DNA of 40,487 nt, taken from positions 1-40,487 of IMG/VR virus record IMGVR_UViG_3300042350_000976. One strand, 5' to 3'. Position 1 is the first letter of the stretch, and each line of letters starts with the position of its first letter. This document shows, piece after piece, positions 21,675 to 29,854 of the stretch. The notes under the pieces were generated by a model. It did not search any database, was not told the DNA's origin, and saw only the letters and a list, made by a program, of their open reading frames with translations. The translations under genes were made by a program, and so were the position numbers. The DNA is from a virus.

Positions 21675-22348
21675 GCATCCCCGCATGGTCTTTCTCTTCG
21701 ATCAAGTTGTTCGAACAGTGCCCGAAGAAGTTTTACCACCTGCGGGTGGCACGGGACTTCAAGGAGGATGACAACGCCGAGCACCTGCTGTACGGCAAGC
21801 GGTTCCACACCGCAGCCGAGGAGTACGTCCGTGATGACACCCCACTGCCTGAGCACTTCAAGTTTGTGAAGGGCGCCCTCGACAGCCTCAAGAAGATTCC
21901 CGGTGACAAGTACTGTGAGTTTGAGATGGGGCTGACCGAGAACCTTGAGCCGTGTGGGTTCAGGGATCCGAACGTCTGGTTCCGTGGCATCGCCGACCTG
22001 CTGATCATCAACACCGCAACGGGTGAGGCCCGGGTGGTGGACTACAAGACCGGCAAGAGTGCGAAGTACGCGGACACCGGGCAGTTGGAACTCATGGCCT
22101 TGTGCGTGTTCAAGCACTTCCCTGATGTAAAACGTGTCAAGGCAGGGCTGCTGTTCGTGATAGCCAACGCCTTCCCAAAGGCTAACTACTCACTGGAGCA
22201 GGCACCCGTGCTCTGGCAGAAATGGATCCGAGACCACGACCGGATGAAGTTGGCATACAAGACCAACGTGTGGAACCCCAAGCCCAGTGGACTGTGCCGT
22301 AAACACTGTGTAGTATTGTCATGCCCTCACAATGGAAGGAATGGATAA
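21671..22348 (+). CDS. Cas4/RecB-like PD-(D/E)XK exonuclease with Fe-S cysteines
   Basis: The GTG at 21671 overlaps the previous stop. The protein has the RecB-family order: SFSSIKLFEQCPKKF at the N-terminus, a His in KRFHTAAEE, an Asp in FRGIADLLI, and VVDYKTGK with the catalytic D-x-K pair, then QLELMALCVF. One N-terminal Cys (C17) and three C-terminal Cys (C209, C213, C218) match the [4Fe-4S] arrangement of Cas4 and AddB nuclease domains. No CRISPR array is present, so a role in phage recombination or end processing is more likely than adaptation. Confidence 0.85.
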   Translation: MSIPAWSFSSIKLFEQCPKKFYHLRVARDFKEDDNAEHLLYGKRFHTAAEEYVRDDTPLPEHFKFVKGALDSLKKIPGDKYCEFEMGLTENLEPCGFRDPNVWFRGIADLLIINTATGEARVVDYKTGKSAKYADTGQLELMALCVFKHFPDVKRVKAGLLFVIANAFPKANYSLEQAPVLWQKWIRDHDRMKLAYKTNVWNPKPSGLCRKHCVVLSCPHNGRNG

Positions 22349-22698
22349 TGAGCCTAACTCCCGACACTTTTTATCGCGGCCCCGCAACCTGCCGTGTGTG
22401 CGATAAACAAATGCACGTCAACGATGTTGGTGTCACCTACCACACGTACGGCAAAGGTAAAGATGATCTGCTGTTCTGTGCACCGTGCGCGATGAAGGTC
22501 GTGGCATCAGTGGCGCAGGATGTTTGCCGGGTCGAGGGGCATCACATCAACCACAGTTTTGCCTACTACGAAAAGTTCAAGGACGCCCAGAGCAGTCTAC
22601 GCCGCCACGCCGCTGCGTTCGACAAGTTGGCAGACCAGATGCGTCTGCACGCCGAGTCGTTGGACTATGCCCGTGGGGTCACCCCAGTCAAAGAGTAG
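22348..22698 (+). CDS. Zinc-binding hypothetical protein (116 aa)
   Basis: The ATG at 22348 (overlapping the nuclease TAA by one base, with GGAAGG upstream) is chosen over an earlier in-frame ATG within the nuclease gene. Two CxxC pairs (C15, C18 and C44, C47) form a zinc ribbon; the C-terminal half is a long helix (SSLRRHAAAFDKLADQMRLH). The layout ribbon plus coiled coil fits a small nucleic-acid binding or adaptor protein. No family is recognised. Confidence 0.75.
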   Translation: MSLTPDTFYRGPATCRVCDKQMHVNDVGVTYHTYGKGKDDLLFCAPCAMKVVASVAQDVCRVEGHHINHSFAYYEKFKDAQSSLRRHAAAFDKLADQMRLHAESLDYARGVTPVKE

Positions 22699-22703
22699 CG
22701 ACC

Positions 22704-22952
22704 ATGCCCTACGTCAATAAGCCCAGGCCGTACAAGAAAGAGTACGCTCAACAGCAGGAGCGGGGTGAACTCCCCGACCGGATGGAGCGACAGCGTGCAC
22801 GGCGCACACTGGACAAGAAGGGCGTGGACCGCACCGGCAAGGATGTCTCCCACAAGGTGGCTCTGGCCAAGGGCGGTAGCAACAAGGACGGTTACTTCTT
22901 AGAGGCACCGTCCAAGAACCGTGCACGCAACGGGCACGCAAAAAAGAAGTAG
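22704..22952 (+). CDS. Small basic protein with weak HNH-like pattern (82 aa)
   Basis: The ATG at 22704 follows the previous stop by 5 bases. The protein is strongly basic. Residues about 45-76 read DVSHKVALAKGGSNKDG followed by NRARNG, which resembles the core of HNH proteins (His, GGSN, Asn-Arg), although the first catalytic His context is reduced and a full fold in 82 residues would be minimal. It could equally be a basic DNA-binding protein related to HNH enzymes. Confidence 0.6.
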   Translation: MPYVNKPRPYKKEYAQQQERGELPDRMERQRARRTLDKKGVDRTGKDVSHKVALAKGGSNKDGYFLEAPSKNRARNGHAKKK

Positions 22953-22960
22953 AAGACCGC

Positions 22961-22989
22961 TTGACGCCGGGGGCGTGGCGGGATAGATT
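22961..22989 (+). promoter_or_regulatory. Sigma70-like promoter for the SNF2 helicase
   Basis: TTGACG (22961-22966) and TAGATT (22984-22989) are separated by 17 bases, starting 8 bases after the stop of the previous gene. The spacer is GC-rich. About 145 bases of leader follow before the TTG start at 23144, unusually long for this genome, and contain a strong hairpin. Confidence 0.6.
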
Positions 22990-23095
22990 GCCTTGGTTGG
23001 TGGTCGGGCTTACTCCCTCGCGGTGCGTGATAAGAGATCGGCGCACGGCTAACCGGTTGAGGGCTCTCTTGTTCCCCTTGACCGCCAACGTCTAA

Positions 23096-23121
23096 CACCC
23101 TGGAAGACCGCTTCCAGGGTG
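23096..23121 (+). promoter_or_regulatory. Leader hairpin, 11-bp perfect stem
   Basis: CACCCTGGAAG (23096-23106), tetraloop ACCG, CTTCCAGGGTG (23111-23121). There is no T-run, so it is not an intrinsic terminator; it ends 22 bases before the helicase start codon. AAGACCGCTT, the loop-side sequence, also occurs at 22953-22962 overlapping the promoter. A regulatory leader is likely; no riboswitch class is recognised. Confidence 0.65.
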
Positions 23122-23143
23122 CGGCGCATTGGAGTGAGATCAG

Positions 23144-24682
23144 TTGGACATCATCGACAACAAGGCACTGCTCTTGACCCTGCGCAATCCGCAACGGGTC
23201 ACTACGGTCATACCTAAGAGCAAAGAACTACCCAATAACCAAGTGCTGGTTAAGTGGGGGCTGGACGAGGCCCAAGTCCTCAAGAACCTCAAGATCAGGA
23301 ACGTGCCCTCACCCATCCTGGGGCACTACAACTGGCCCGGGAAGCACAAGCCCTTCGACCACCAGAAGGACACCGCTGCATTCCTCACCCTGCACCGCCG
23401 TGCGTTCTGCTTCAACGAGCAAGGCACGGGCAAGACGGGCAGCGTCATCTGGGCATCTGACTACCTGCTCAAGCAAGGCCGCATCAAGCGCGTACTGGTG
23501 ATTTGTCCCCTGTCCATCATGGACAGCGCGTGGCGTGCAGACCTGTTCAAGTTCGCCTTGCACCGCTCGGTGGACATCGCATACGGCAGTGCCGACAAGC
23601 GCAGGGCCGTACTCAACGGCGACTCCGAATACGTCATCATCAACTATGACGGGGTGGAGATCGTGCAGGACGAGATCGCCAACGGTGGGTTCGACCTCAT
23701 CGTTGTCGATGAAGCCAACGCCTACAAGAATGCCATGACCAAGCGGTGGAAGGTGCTCCTCTCCCTGCTCAAGCCCGACACATGGCTGTGGATGCTCACG
23801 GGCACCCCCGCTGCGCAGTCACCCCTGGATGCATACGGCATCGCCAAGTTGGTCAACCCCAACGGTGTGCCCCGGTACTTCTCATCCTTCAAGGACATGG
23901 TGATGCTCAAGGTATCCAACTATCGGTGGGTACCCAAGGACACGGCCACGAACATCGTCTTCCAAGCCCTACAACCTGCCATCCGGTACACCAAGGACGA
24001 GTGCCTGGACCTGCCGGAGATGACCTACGTCAAGCGCAAGATCGAACTGACCAAGCAGCAGGAGAAGTACTACAACCTGCTCAAGAACAAGATGGTGATG
24101 CAGGCAGGGGGCGAGGAGATCACGTCGGTCAACGCCGCCGTGAACATGAACAAGTTGCTTCAGATTTCCTGCGGTGCCGTCTACTCCGACACGGGCGAGG
24201 TGCTTGAGTTCGACATCAGCAAGCGGTACGCCGTGCTCAAGGAAGTCATTGACGAGGCAAGCCAGAAGGTGCTTGTGTTTGTGCCGTTCAAGCACGTCAT
24301 CGACATCCTGGCCCAGAAGTTAAACGCCGATGGGATCCCCACCGAGGTGATCAGTGGCGACGTGTCAGCAGCCAAGCGGACGGACATCTTCAAGAGATTC
24401 CAAGATACCAGTGACCCAAGAGTCCTGGTGATTCAACCGCAATCAGCCGCGCACGGCGTGACGCTCACGGCGGCGAACACGGTCGTGTGGTGGGGCCCCA
24501 CGAGCAGCCTGGAGACCTACGCACAGGCCAACGCCCGGGTGCACCGAAGCGGCCAACGCCACCCATCAACAGTCGTTCAACTTGCGGGCTCCGGTGTAGA
24601 ACGACACGTTTACAACTTACTAGATAATAAAATCGACGTTCACACAAAAATTGTTGACCTCTACAAGGATTTGCTTGCATAA
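23144..24682 (+). CDS. SNF2-family DNA helicase/translocase (512 aa)
   Basis: The start is a TTG at 23144 with GGAGTGA 6-9 bases upstream; there is no good later start before the conserved region. Motifs: a Q-like KPFDHQKD (69-76), Walker A GTGKTGS (94-100), motif II DEAN (189-192) instead of DEAH, motif III LTGTPA, and a C-terminal RecA-like domain with motif VI ARVHRSGQ. These are typical of phage SNF2 proteins, which move along double-stranded DNA. Length is near the minimal two-domain core. It probably supports replication, recombination or removal of bound proteins. Confidence 0.92.
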   Translation: MDIIDNKALLLTLRNPQRVTTVIPKSKELPNNQVLVKWGLDEAQVLKNLKIRNVPSPILGHYNWPGKHKPFDHQKDTAAFLTLHRRAFCFNEQGTGKTGSVIWASDYLLKQGRIKRVLVICPLSIMDSAWRADLFKFALHRSVDIAYGSADKRRAVLNGDSEYVIINYDGVEIVQDEIANGGFDLIVVDEANAYKNAMTKRWKVLLSLLKPDTWLWMLTGTPAAQSPLDAYGIAKLVNPNGVPRYFSSFKDMVMLKVSNYRWVPKDTATNIVFQALQPAIRYTKDECLDLPEMTYVKRKIELTKQQEKYYNLLKNKMVMQAGGEEITSVNAAVNMNKLLQISCGAVYSDTGEVLEFDISKRYAVLKEVIDEASQKVLVFVPFKHVIDILAQKLNADGIPTEVISGDVSAAKRTDIFKRFQDTSDPRVLVIQPQSAAHGVTLTAANTVVWWGPTSSLETYAQANARVHRSGQRHPSTVVQLAGSGVERHVYNLLDNKIDVHTKIVDLYKDLLA

Positions 24683-24703
24683 TCCACAAGACCGCACTAT
24701 AGT
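24675..24703 (+). promoter_or_regulatory. Sigma70-like promoter for the 24736 operon
   Basis: TTGCAT (24675-24680) and TATAGT (24698-24703) are separated by 17 bases. The -35 box lies inside the end of the SNF2 gene. It should serve the four genes 24736-26648, which include the putative ssDNA-binding protein. Confidence 0.6.
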
Positions 24704-24735
24704 GACGGCACCATCACCAAGAACAGGAGAGACCC

Positions 24736-25008
24736 ATGATGGAACAACCAAGACCCGAGGGGCTGTTTGACACCCCGCTATCCCCCGTTGAAATGACTAT
24801 TCAAGGCATCCGCGATGGCATTGACCAAGCGGCCCAGGCAAGCGGGGCCGAACTCGATGAAGTCCTTCTTGCCCTGTCCGTCATCTTGAGCCAGACCGCC
24901 GTGGCGTTTGGGATCCCCAAGGATTCGCTACTGGGTAACCTGGACAAGATCTATGACAGTGCGGAACGCGGCATCTCCCACATCTACTCTAAGGAGAATG
25001 TGCAGTGA
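24736..25008 (+). CDS. Small hypothetical protein (90 aa)
   Basis: The ATG at 24736 (AGGAGAGACCC before it) begins MMEQPRPEGLFDTPLSP. The rest is helical (MTIQGIRDGIDQAAQASGAE, LDEVLLALSVILSQ). It overlaps the next gene by 4 bases. No transmembrane helix is certain, though the LLALSVILSQTAVAFGI stretch is moderately hydrophobic. No family is recognised. Confidence 0.7.
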   Translation: MMEQPRPEGLFDTPLSPVEMTIQGIRDGIDQAAQASGAELDEVLLALSVILSQTAVAFGIPKDSLLGNLDKIYDSAERGISHIYSKENVQ

Positions 25009-25409
25009 GCGACGAAACCGATAAGGTACCCGTGGAGAAGTTGGTCCGGGTGTACCTGAAGATGAATGCGACCCTGACCGAGATGCGCCACGCATACGAG
25101 GCCCAGGAGAAGGCGCTCAAGGAGAAGATGGCAACCGTCAAGGGTGCCCTTCTGGAGCACTGCAAAGCGCACAACGTAGACAGCGTTCGCACGGGCGAGG
25201 GGCTGTTCTACCGCACCGTCAAGCGCGACTACTGGACGAGCGACTGGGACTCCATGCGCAAGTTCATCGTAGAGCACAAGGTTCCCGAACTGCTGCATGA
25301 GCGGATCCACCAGACCAACATGAAGCAATTCTTGGAAGAGCACCCCGACCTGCTGCCACCGGGGCTGAACGTGGACAGCGAGTACACCATCACCGTAAGG
25401 AGAAAGTAA
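25005..25409 (+). CDS. Hypothetical protein, coiled-coil N-terminus (134 aa)
   Basis: The GTG at 25005 overlaps the previous stop and has AAGGAGAATGTGCA upstream. Residues 10-60 form a coiled coil (TLTEMRHAYEAQEKALKEKM); the second half has an RTGEGLFYRTVKRDYW strand, a WDSMRKFIVEH helix and a short C-terminal YTITVRRK strand. This layout is frequent in phage proteins placed beside ssDNA-binding or Gam-like genes, and may indicate a recombination accessory role, but no family is certain. Confidence 0.75.
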   Translation: MSDETDKVPVEKLVRVYLKMNATLTEMRHAYEAQEKALKEKMATVKGALLEHCKAHNVDSVRTGEGLFYRTVKRDYWTSDWDSMRKFIVEHKVPELLHERIHQTNMKQFLEEHPDLLPPGLNVDSEYTITVRRK

Positions 25410-25411
25410 CA

Positions 25412-25708
25412 ATGCAGCCCGAGCAGAAGCCCGAGCCGCTGATTCCCATCGAAGACGTGGCAAAACACTTCACCGTGTCCGTGTCCACCGTCCGAGCCTG
25501 GGTGCGGCAGGGGCATATCCCGAGGAGTACCTACGTGAAGATCGGTAACACTTACCGGTTCAACCTCGCAGAGATCCTCGCATCCCTGACCAAGAACCCG
25601 TCAGCAGAGCCGCAACCCGCACTGGTGACCGAGGCCGAATTGACCGCACTGAGTACCCAACCCGTCCAACTTGAACTGGACTTCGCAAACCCTGACAAAG
25701 ACATCTAA
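25412..25708 (+). CDS. MerR/excisionase-type HTH protein (98 aa)
   Basis: Residues about 12-50 are an HTH_17-type winged helix: PIEDVAKHFTVSVSTVRAWV, RQGHIPR, then a VKIGNTYRF wing. The C-terminal 45 residues are Pro/Thr/Gln-rich and unstructured. Such proteins act as excisionases or small transcription regulators; no integrase is visible, so regulation is more likely. It is a candidate to bind the palindrome family or the iterons. It starts 2 bases after the previous stop. Confidence 0.82.
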   Translation: MQPEQKPEPLIPIEDVAKHFTVSVSTVRAWVRQGHIPRSTYVKIGNTYRFNLAEILASLTKNPSAEPQPALVTEAELTALSTQPVQLELDFANPDKDI

Positions 25709-25718
25709 GGAGAGAAAG

Positions 25719-26648
25719 ATGACCGCAATGACCCTTTTCGGTAAGCCCTCTAAAGCCCTCGCCATCCTGGGTGGTGTGGAAGACAACCTGACCTCGACCA
25801 TCGCAGGTGGTGCCGGTGGTGGTAACCGTCGCATCTCCATCAAGGGCGGCGTGTTCCGTGAGATCGTAGGTGGCAAGGAGGTGCGTGTCTCTGAGGAGCG
25901 TGCCATCAACGTGGTGATGATCAACGCCGCACCCGTGTCCCGTATGTTCTTCGCCGGTACCTACACCGAAGGAGAAGTTACCAAACCCACCTGCTGGTCT
26001 TCTGATACGCAGCGTCCTGACTCGGCGGTGCCCGTTGACCAACGTCAATCCCAGTTCTGCAAGGACTGCCCTCAGCACATCAAGGGGTCGGGTCAAGGCG
26101 AGACCCGCGCATGCCGCTTCCAACAGCGCATCGCCGTGATGCTCGACGGCGAACTGGAAAAGCGCGAGGTGTATCAGGTCACGCTGCCTGCTACTTCCGT
26201 GTTCGGAGATGCAGACGGCAAAAAGATGCCCTTGCAAGCCTACGGTCGCCACCTCAAAGCATACAACACTCCGGCCATCAGCATCATCACCGAGATGCGG
26301 TTTGATACGTCAAGCCCCACGCCCAAGTTGGTGTTCAAGCCGGTGCGTGAACTGGAGGAGCACGAGTTGGCTGTAGCCGTGGAAATGCAGAAGCACGAGG
26401 ACACCATCCGCGCCATCTCCATGAACGTGTCGCAACTGGACGGCGTGATCCCTGCACCGAAGTTGGAAGCCAAGCCGACCCCGGCACCCAAGCCTGAAGC
26501 CGCACCTGCCCCCAAGGCTGTGAAGGCCGAGAAGGTTGAGGCTGAGGAAGTTATTGACGAGCCCAAGAAGGTGGTCAAGAAGTCTGCTGCTCCCGTGAGC
26601 GAAGAGAAGCAAGACCTGTCCGCCGTGGTGGACGAGTGGGACGACTAA
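25719..26648 (+). CDS. Putative ssDNA-binding protein with zinc site and acidic tail (309 aa)
   Basis: The ATG at 25719 follows AAGGAGAGAAAG. Residues 35-200 are beta-rich, with a Gly-rich GGAGGGNRRISIKGG entry and four Cys (C92, C114, C117, C132) that could bind zinc, as in some phage ssDNA-binding proteins. A Pro/Ala/Lys/Glu-rich linker (about 240-290) leads to an acidic C-terminus (SAVVDEWDD), the form of tail used by SSBs to recruit partners. It is the last gene before a terminator, which suits abundant expression. I infer SSB from layout; no family match is certain. Confidence 0.65.
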   Translation: MTAMTLFGKPSKALAILGGVEDNLTSTIAGGAGGGNRRISIKGGVFREIVGGKEVRVSEERAINVVMINAAPVSRMFFAGTYTEGEVTKPTCWSSDTQRPDSAVPVDQRQSQFCKDCPQHIKGSGQGETRACRFQQRIAVMLDGELEKREVYQVTLPATSVFGDADGKKMPLQAYGRHLKAYNTPAISIITEMRFDTSSPTPKLVFKPVRELEEHELAVAVEMQKHEDTIRAISMNVSQLDGVIPAPKLEAKPTPAPKPEAAPAPKAVKAEKVEAEEVIDEPKKVVKKSAAPVSEEKQDLSAVVDEWDD

Positions 26649-26661
26649 ACAAAATAGTCCG

Positions 26662-26686
26662 AGGGGGGATTAGTCCCCCCTTTTTT
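26662..26686 (+). terminator. Intrinsic terminator after the ssDNA-binding-like gene
   Basis: AGGGGGG (26662-26668), loop ATTAGT, CCCCCCT (26675-26681) and a run of six T (26681-26686). It is 13 bases after the stop codon and separates the early operon from the primase-helicase gene. Confidence 0.93.
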
Positions 26687-26708
26687 CACTCTCCATCTTC
26701 TGGCGGTC

Positions 26709-29564
26709 ATGGACACAAAACAATTTCTGGAGGCGATTCTTGGCGACAGGGGCTACTACTGTGTCTATGCGGCGCGGCTCAGTGACGAGCGCAAAGTACA
26801 GAAGTTCTACGACAACCTCGACGCTGTAGTAAGCGCAGCCACCCAACTGGATGCGGATGGATACGATGCCTACTTTGCTCTTGCCACGTTCACCGAGGCA
26901 GGGTCACGCAAGACGGCAAACGTCCAACAGATGCGGTCCTTCTTCCTCGACCTCGACTGCGGGGCCGGTAAGGACTATGCGACGCAAGCCGATGCACTGG
27001 GTGCACTGCGTGGTTTCTGCAAACAACTTCAGTTGCCACGGCCAACCGTGGTTAACAGTGGGCGTGGAGTTCATGCGTACTGGCCGTTGACCGAACCCGT
27101 TTCACGGGAAACATGGTTACCTGTAGCCGAGCAGTTGAAGCGGCTGTGCAAGAGACACAGCCTTTTTATCGACCCGGCAGTTCCTGCCGATGCAGCCCGT
27201 GTATTGCGGGTGCCGGGAACACACAACCACAAGGACGAGATACCGAAGGGCGTAGCACTTGTCGGATCGCCCGGCGCAGCCGTGGTGTTCGATGCGTTCA
27301 AAGAACTTCTAGGGGAAGACGGGGTACTCACCGCTGTCAAGAAGTTCACCCCTCGGGAGCAGGATGCGGTGATGCAAGCCCTCTCGGGCAGTTACACCAG
27401 TCGGTTCAAGACCATCATCCTCAAGACCGCTGAAGGTAAGGGCTGCGCCCAACTGCACGAGGTCGTCACCAATCAAGCCAATGTATCGGAGCCGCTGTGG
27501 CGTGCCGGACTATCTATCGCCAAGTTCTGCGTGGATGGTGGTCGGGCAATCCATAAGATCTCAGAGAAGCACCCGGAGTACACGCCGAATGCGACCGAGG
27601 AGAAAGCAGCCCTGATCAAGGGGCCGTACCTGTGTGAGCGGTTCGATGAGTATCGGTCTGATGTGTGCCCCAACTGCATGCACTGGGGCAAGATCAAGTC
27701 GCCAATTACTCTGGGTCGGGAGGTCTTAGAGGCCGAGGAGTCGGACAACGTGGTGGTGCAAAAGCCCATCGACATTCCGAATGCCAAGCCCATCACCTTC
27801 ACGATACCGAAGTACCCGCAGCCCTATTTCCGTGGAAAGAACGGCGGCATTTTCATTCACCAGAAAGGTGAGGGTGATGATGACGCGCCACGTGATAAGT
27901 TGGTGTACCACAACGACCTGTACGTGGTGCGGCGCTTGCGCGACCCGGATATGGGTGAAGCCATCGTCATGAGACTGCACCTGCCCAAGGACGGTGTGCG
28001 TGAGTTCACGCTACCGCTGACGGCAGTGGGATCGAGGGACGACTTCAGAAAGTACCTTGCACAGCAGGGTGTAACTGTTTTGAATGTGGCTGAACTAATG
28101 GACTACACAATGAGATGGGTCAGTGAACTTCAGTACCGCGCCGAGGCGACTGAAGCACGCAGGCAGTTTGGGTGGACCGACGAGGCCGGGACATCCTTCG
28201 CTGTTGGAAACATGGAGATCTTCAAGGATCGGATCGAGATCAACTCCCCCTCAACTGCAACCGCACAGTTCTTCCCCTACTTCCATACGAAGGGGACGTT
28301 CGAAGAGTGGAAGCAGACGATGGAGTTCTTCAACCGTCCGGGCTTTGAGTTGCACCAGTTTGTCTTTGGGATGTCGTTCGGCGCACCGCTGATGCACTTC
28401 CAACCGATCAACGCGGCGGCATTCCATATCTACAGCAAGGGTTCGGGCCTGGGTAAGACCACGGCGATGTTGGCAGGTGCATCAGTCTGGGGCGACCCGG
28501 ATCTGCTGATGCTTCAGGAGCGGGACACATTCGCATCCAAGATGAATCGCGCTGAGGTCTACAAGGATCTCATCGTCTATATGGATGAGATGACCAACAC
28601 CAAACCAGCGGAGTTGTCGGACTGGGCGTATCAACTTCCTAGTGGTTTGCAGCGCAACCGCATGTCTGGGAAGAGCAACGTGGAGCGCATTCGGGGCAAG
28701 CCCTGGAAGACGATGTTCGGGACATCGGGTAATGCCGGTCTGGTCGAGCGTATCGGCACGTACAAGCGCATGCCCGAGGCTGAGGCGCAGCGGATCCTTG
28801 AGCACAAGGTGTTGCGGGTTTACTTCAAGGATAAGAGCGAGACCGACGAGTTCAGCACCAACATCAAGCAGCACTACGGCCACGCCGGGGTGCCGTACAT
28901 CCAGTACCTTCTCAACAACTTGGATGCCGCCAAGGAACTGGCCAAGATCAATCAGAACAAGATTGACGCCGCTGCGGGGCTGACTGCTGAGAACCGGTTC
29001 TGGTCGGTCTTGGTGTCTCGCACCCTGGCGGGGCTGATGCTTGCCAAGCGTGCGGGGCTCATCAACTGGGAGATCGCACCGATTGCTCGGTGGTCTGTGG
29101 AGATGCTGAAGGTGGCGAAGGAAGCGTCCAAGGAGATGGCAAGTGAGTCCAACTCCCTGCTGACCGACTATCTGGCTGAGAACTACAACAACATCCTGCG
29201 CATCAAGAGCACGGACGACGCCCGGAAACAGCAGACAGGTCTGGATCACCTGATCCACCCGGAGGCGGTACCTCGCATGAACTTCGTGGCTCGGTACGAG
29301 TACGACGTGAAGAAGTTGTACCTGCTGCCCAAGCCCCTGAAGGAGTGGTGCGTCAAGCAGCAACTCAACTACCTGGGTCTGGTGGACACCCTCAAGGCCG
29401 CACCGACCAACCTGAAGAAGGAGAAGATGCGCCTGAGCCGTGGCACCCACATGAACCTACCCCCTGCGGACGTGCTGACCATCGACTGCTCAAGTTTCAT
29501 GACCGATGAAACCGAAAACGCTATGGCGACAACCGCCGCGCTCATGGAAAAACAGGCTACGTAA
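26709..29564 (+). CDS. Primase-helicase fusion (951 aa)
   Basis: The N-terminal 220 residues have AEP-type primase features: the hhhDhD motif FFLDLDCG with D81 and D83, GRGVHAYWPL with H122 (sxH motif), and an RVLRVPGTHNHK element near 188-199. A Cys cluster (VCPNCMHWG) follows near 317-325. The C-terminal half is a superfamily-3/DUF927-like ATPase with Walker A GSGLGKTT (578-585) and Walker B VYMDEMTN (D626). A single protein would prime and unwind at the fork, in place of a T7 gp4-type enzyme. The ATG at 26709 has no strong ribosome binding site. Confidence 0.88.
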   Translation: MDTKQFLEAILGDRGYYCVYAARLSDERKVQKFYDNLDAVVSAATQLDADGYDAYFALATFTEAGSRKTANVQQMRSFFLDLDCGAGKDYATQADALGALRGFCKQLQLPRPTVVNSGRGVHAYWPLTEPVSRETWLPVAEQLKRLCKRHSLFIDPAVPADAARVLRVPGTHNHKDEIPKGVALVGSPGAAVVFDAFKELLGEDGVLTAVKKFTPREQDAVMQALSGSYTSRFKTIILKTAEGKGCAQLHEVVTNQANVSEPLWRAGLSIAKFCVDGGRAIHKISEKHPEYTPNATEEKAALIKGPYLCERFDEYRSDVCPNCMHWGKIKSPITLGREVLEAEESDNVVVQKPIDIPNAKPITFTIPKYPQPYFRGKNGGIFIHQKGEGDDDAPRDKLVYHNDLYVVRRLRDPDMGEAIVMRLHLPKDGVREFTLPLTAVGSRDDFRKYLAQQGVTVLNVAELMDYTMRWVSELQYRAEATEARRQFGWTDEAGTSFAVGNMEIFKDRIEINSPSTATAQFFPYFHTKGTFEEWKQTMEFFNRPGFELHQFVFGMSFGAPLMHFQPINAAAFHIYSKGSGLGKTTAMLAGASVWGDPDLLMLQERDTFASKMNRAEVYKDLIVYMDEMTNTKPAELSDWAYQLPSGLQRNRMSGKSNVERIRGKPWKTMFGTSGNAGLVERIGTYKRMPEAEAQRILEHKVLRVYFKDKSETDEFSTNIKQHYGHAGVPYIQYLLNNLDAAKELAKINQNKIDAAAGLTAENRFWSVLVSRTLAGLMLAKRAGLINWEIAPIARWSVEMLKVAKEASKEMASESNSLLTDYLAENYNNILRIKSTDDARKQQTGLDHLIHPEAVPRMNFVARYEYDVKKLYLLPKPLKEWCVKQQLNYLGLVDTLKAAPTNLKKEKMRLSRGTHMNLPPADVLTIDCSSFMTDETENAMATTAALMEKQAT

Positions 29565-29769
29565 GGGCGACATCGCCCCGGACGGGGTGAGGATCGAAGT
29601 GTTATGGGACCAAATCGGGACTAATACTTCTTTCTTCGTCCCGTGTGTCAACACCCTAGAACTTGTTCGCCAGGTGTTGGAGATTACAGATAGCCGCAAC
29701 TGGTCCGTAGTGTTCCGACCCCGGATAGAAAAGGGTCGGTGGGGGGTGCGCTTCTGGCGGGTGCTGTGA
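29506..29769 (+). CDS. Small hypothetical protein (87 aa)
   Basis: The ATG at 29506 lies inside the end of the primase-helicase gene (59-base overlap). The first 25 residues are basic and may be poorly conserved; the remainder has GVRIEVLWD, TSFFVPCVNT, LELVRQVLEI and WGVRFWRVL, a compact alpha/beta pattern seen in small phage proteins. A start at a later codon is possible. It is the last plus-strand gene. Confidence 0.6.
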   Translation: MKPKTLWRQPPRSWKNRLRKGDIAPDGVRIEVLWDQIGTNTSFFVPCVNTLELVRQVLEITDSRNWSVVFRPRIEKGRWGVRFWRVL

Positions 29770-29779
29770 TAGTATCCCG

Positions 29780-29804
29780 CCAACAAGTCTGATGGGCTTG
29801 TTGG
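29780..29804 (+). terminator. Weak hairpin preceding the main terminator
   Basis: CCAACAAG (29780-29787) and CTTGTTGG (29797-29804) form a perfect 8-bp stem with a 9-base loop, followed by a pyrimidine tract TCTCTCTCC rather than T-run. It may assist termination or protect the 3' end of the transcript. Confidence 0.5.
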
Positions 29805-29826
29805 TCTCTCTCCTTGAAAGATGTTC

Positions 29827-29854
29827 ACCCCGGGCTAACCCCCCGGGGTTTTTT
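29827..29854 (+). terminator. Intrinsic terminator between converging gene blocks
   Basis: ACCCCGGG (29827-29834), loop of 7, CCCGGGGT (29842-29849) and T-run to 29854. It stops plus-strand transcription right at the stop codon of the converging minus-strand 2008-aa gene. Confidence 0.9.

Noticed and set aside
21709-21719. GTTCGAACAGT match to the iteron 8-mer
   Set aside because: An isolated copy inside the nuclease gene, explained by coding of LFEQC; no second copy nearby.
21671-22348. Cas4-like nuclease as evidence of a CRISPR-Cas system
   Set aside because: No repeats and spacers, Cas1 or Cas2 are present; stand-alone Cas4-like nucleases are usual in phages.
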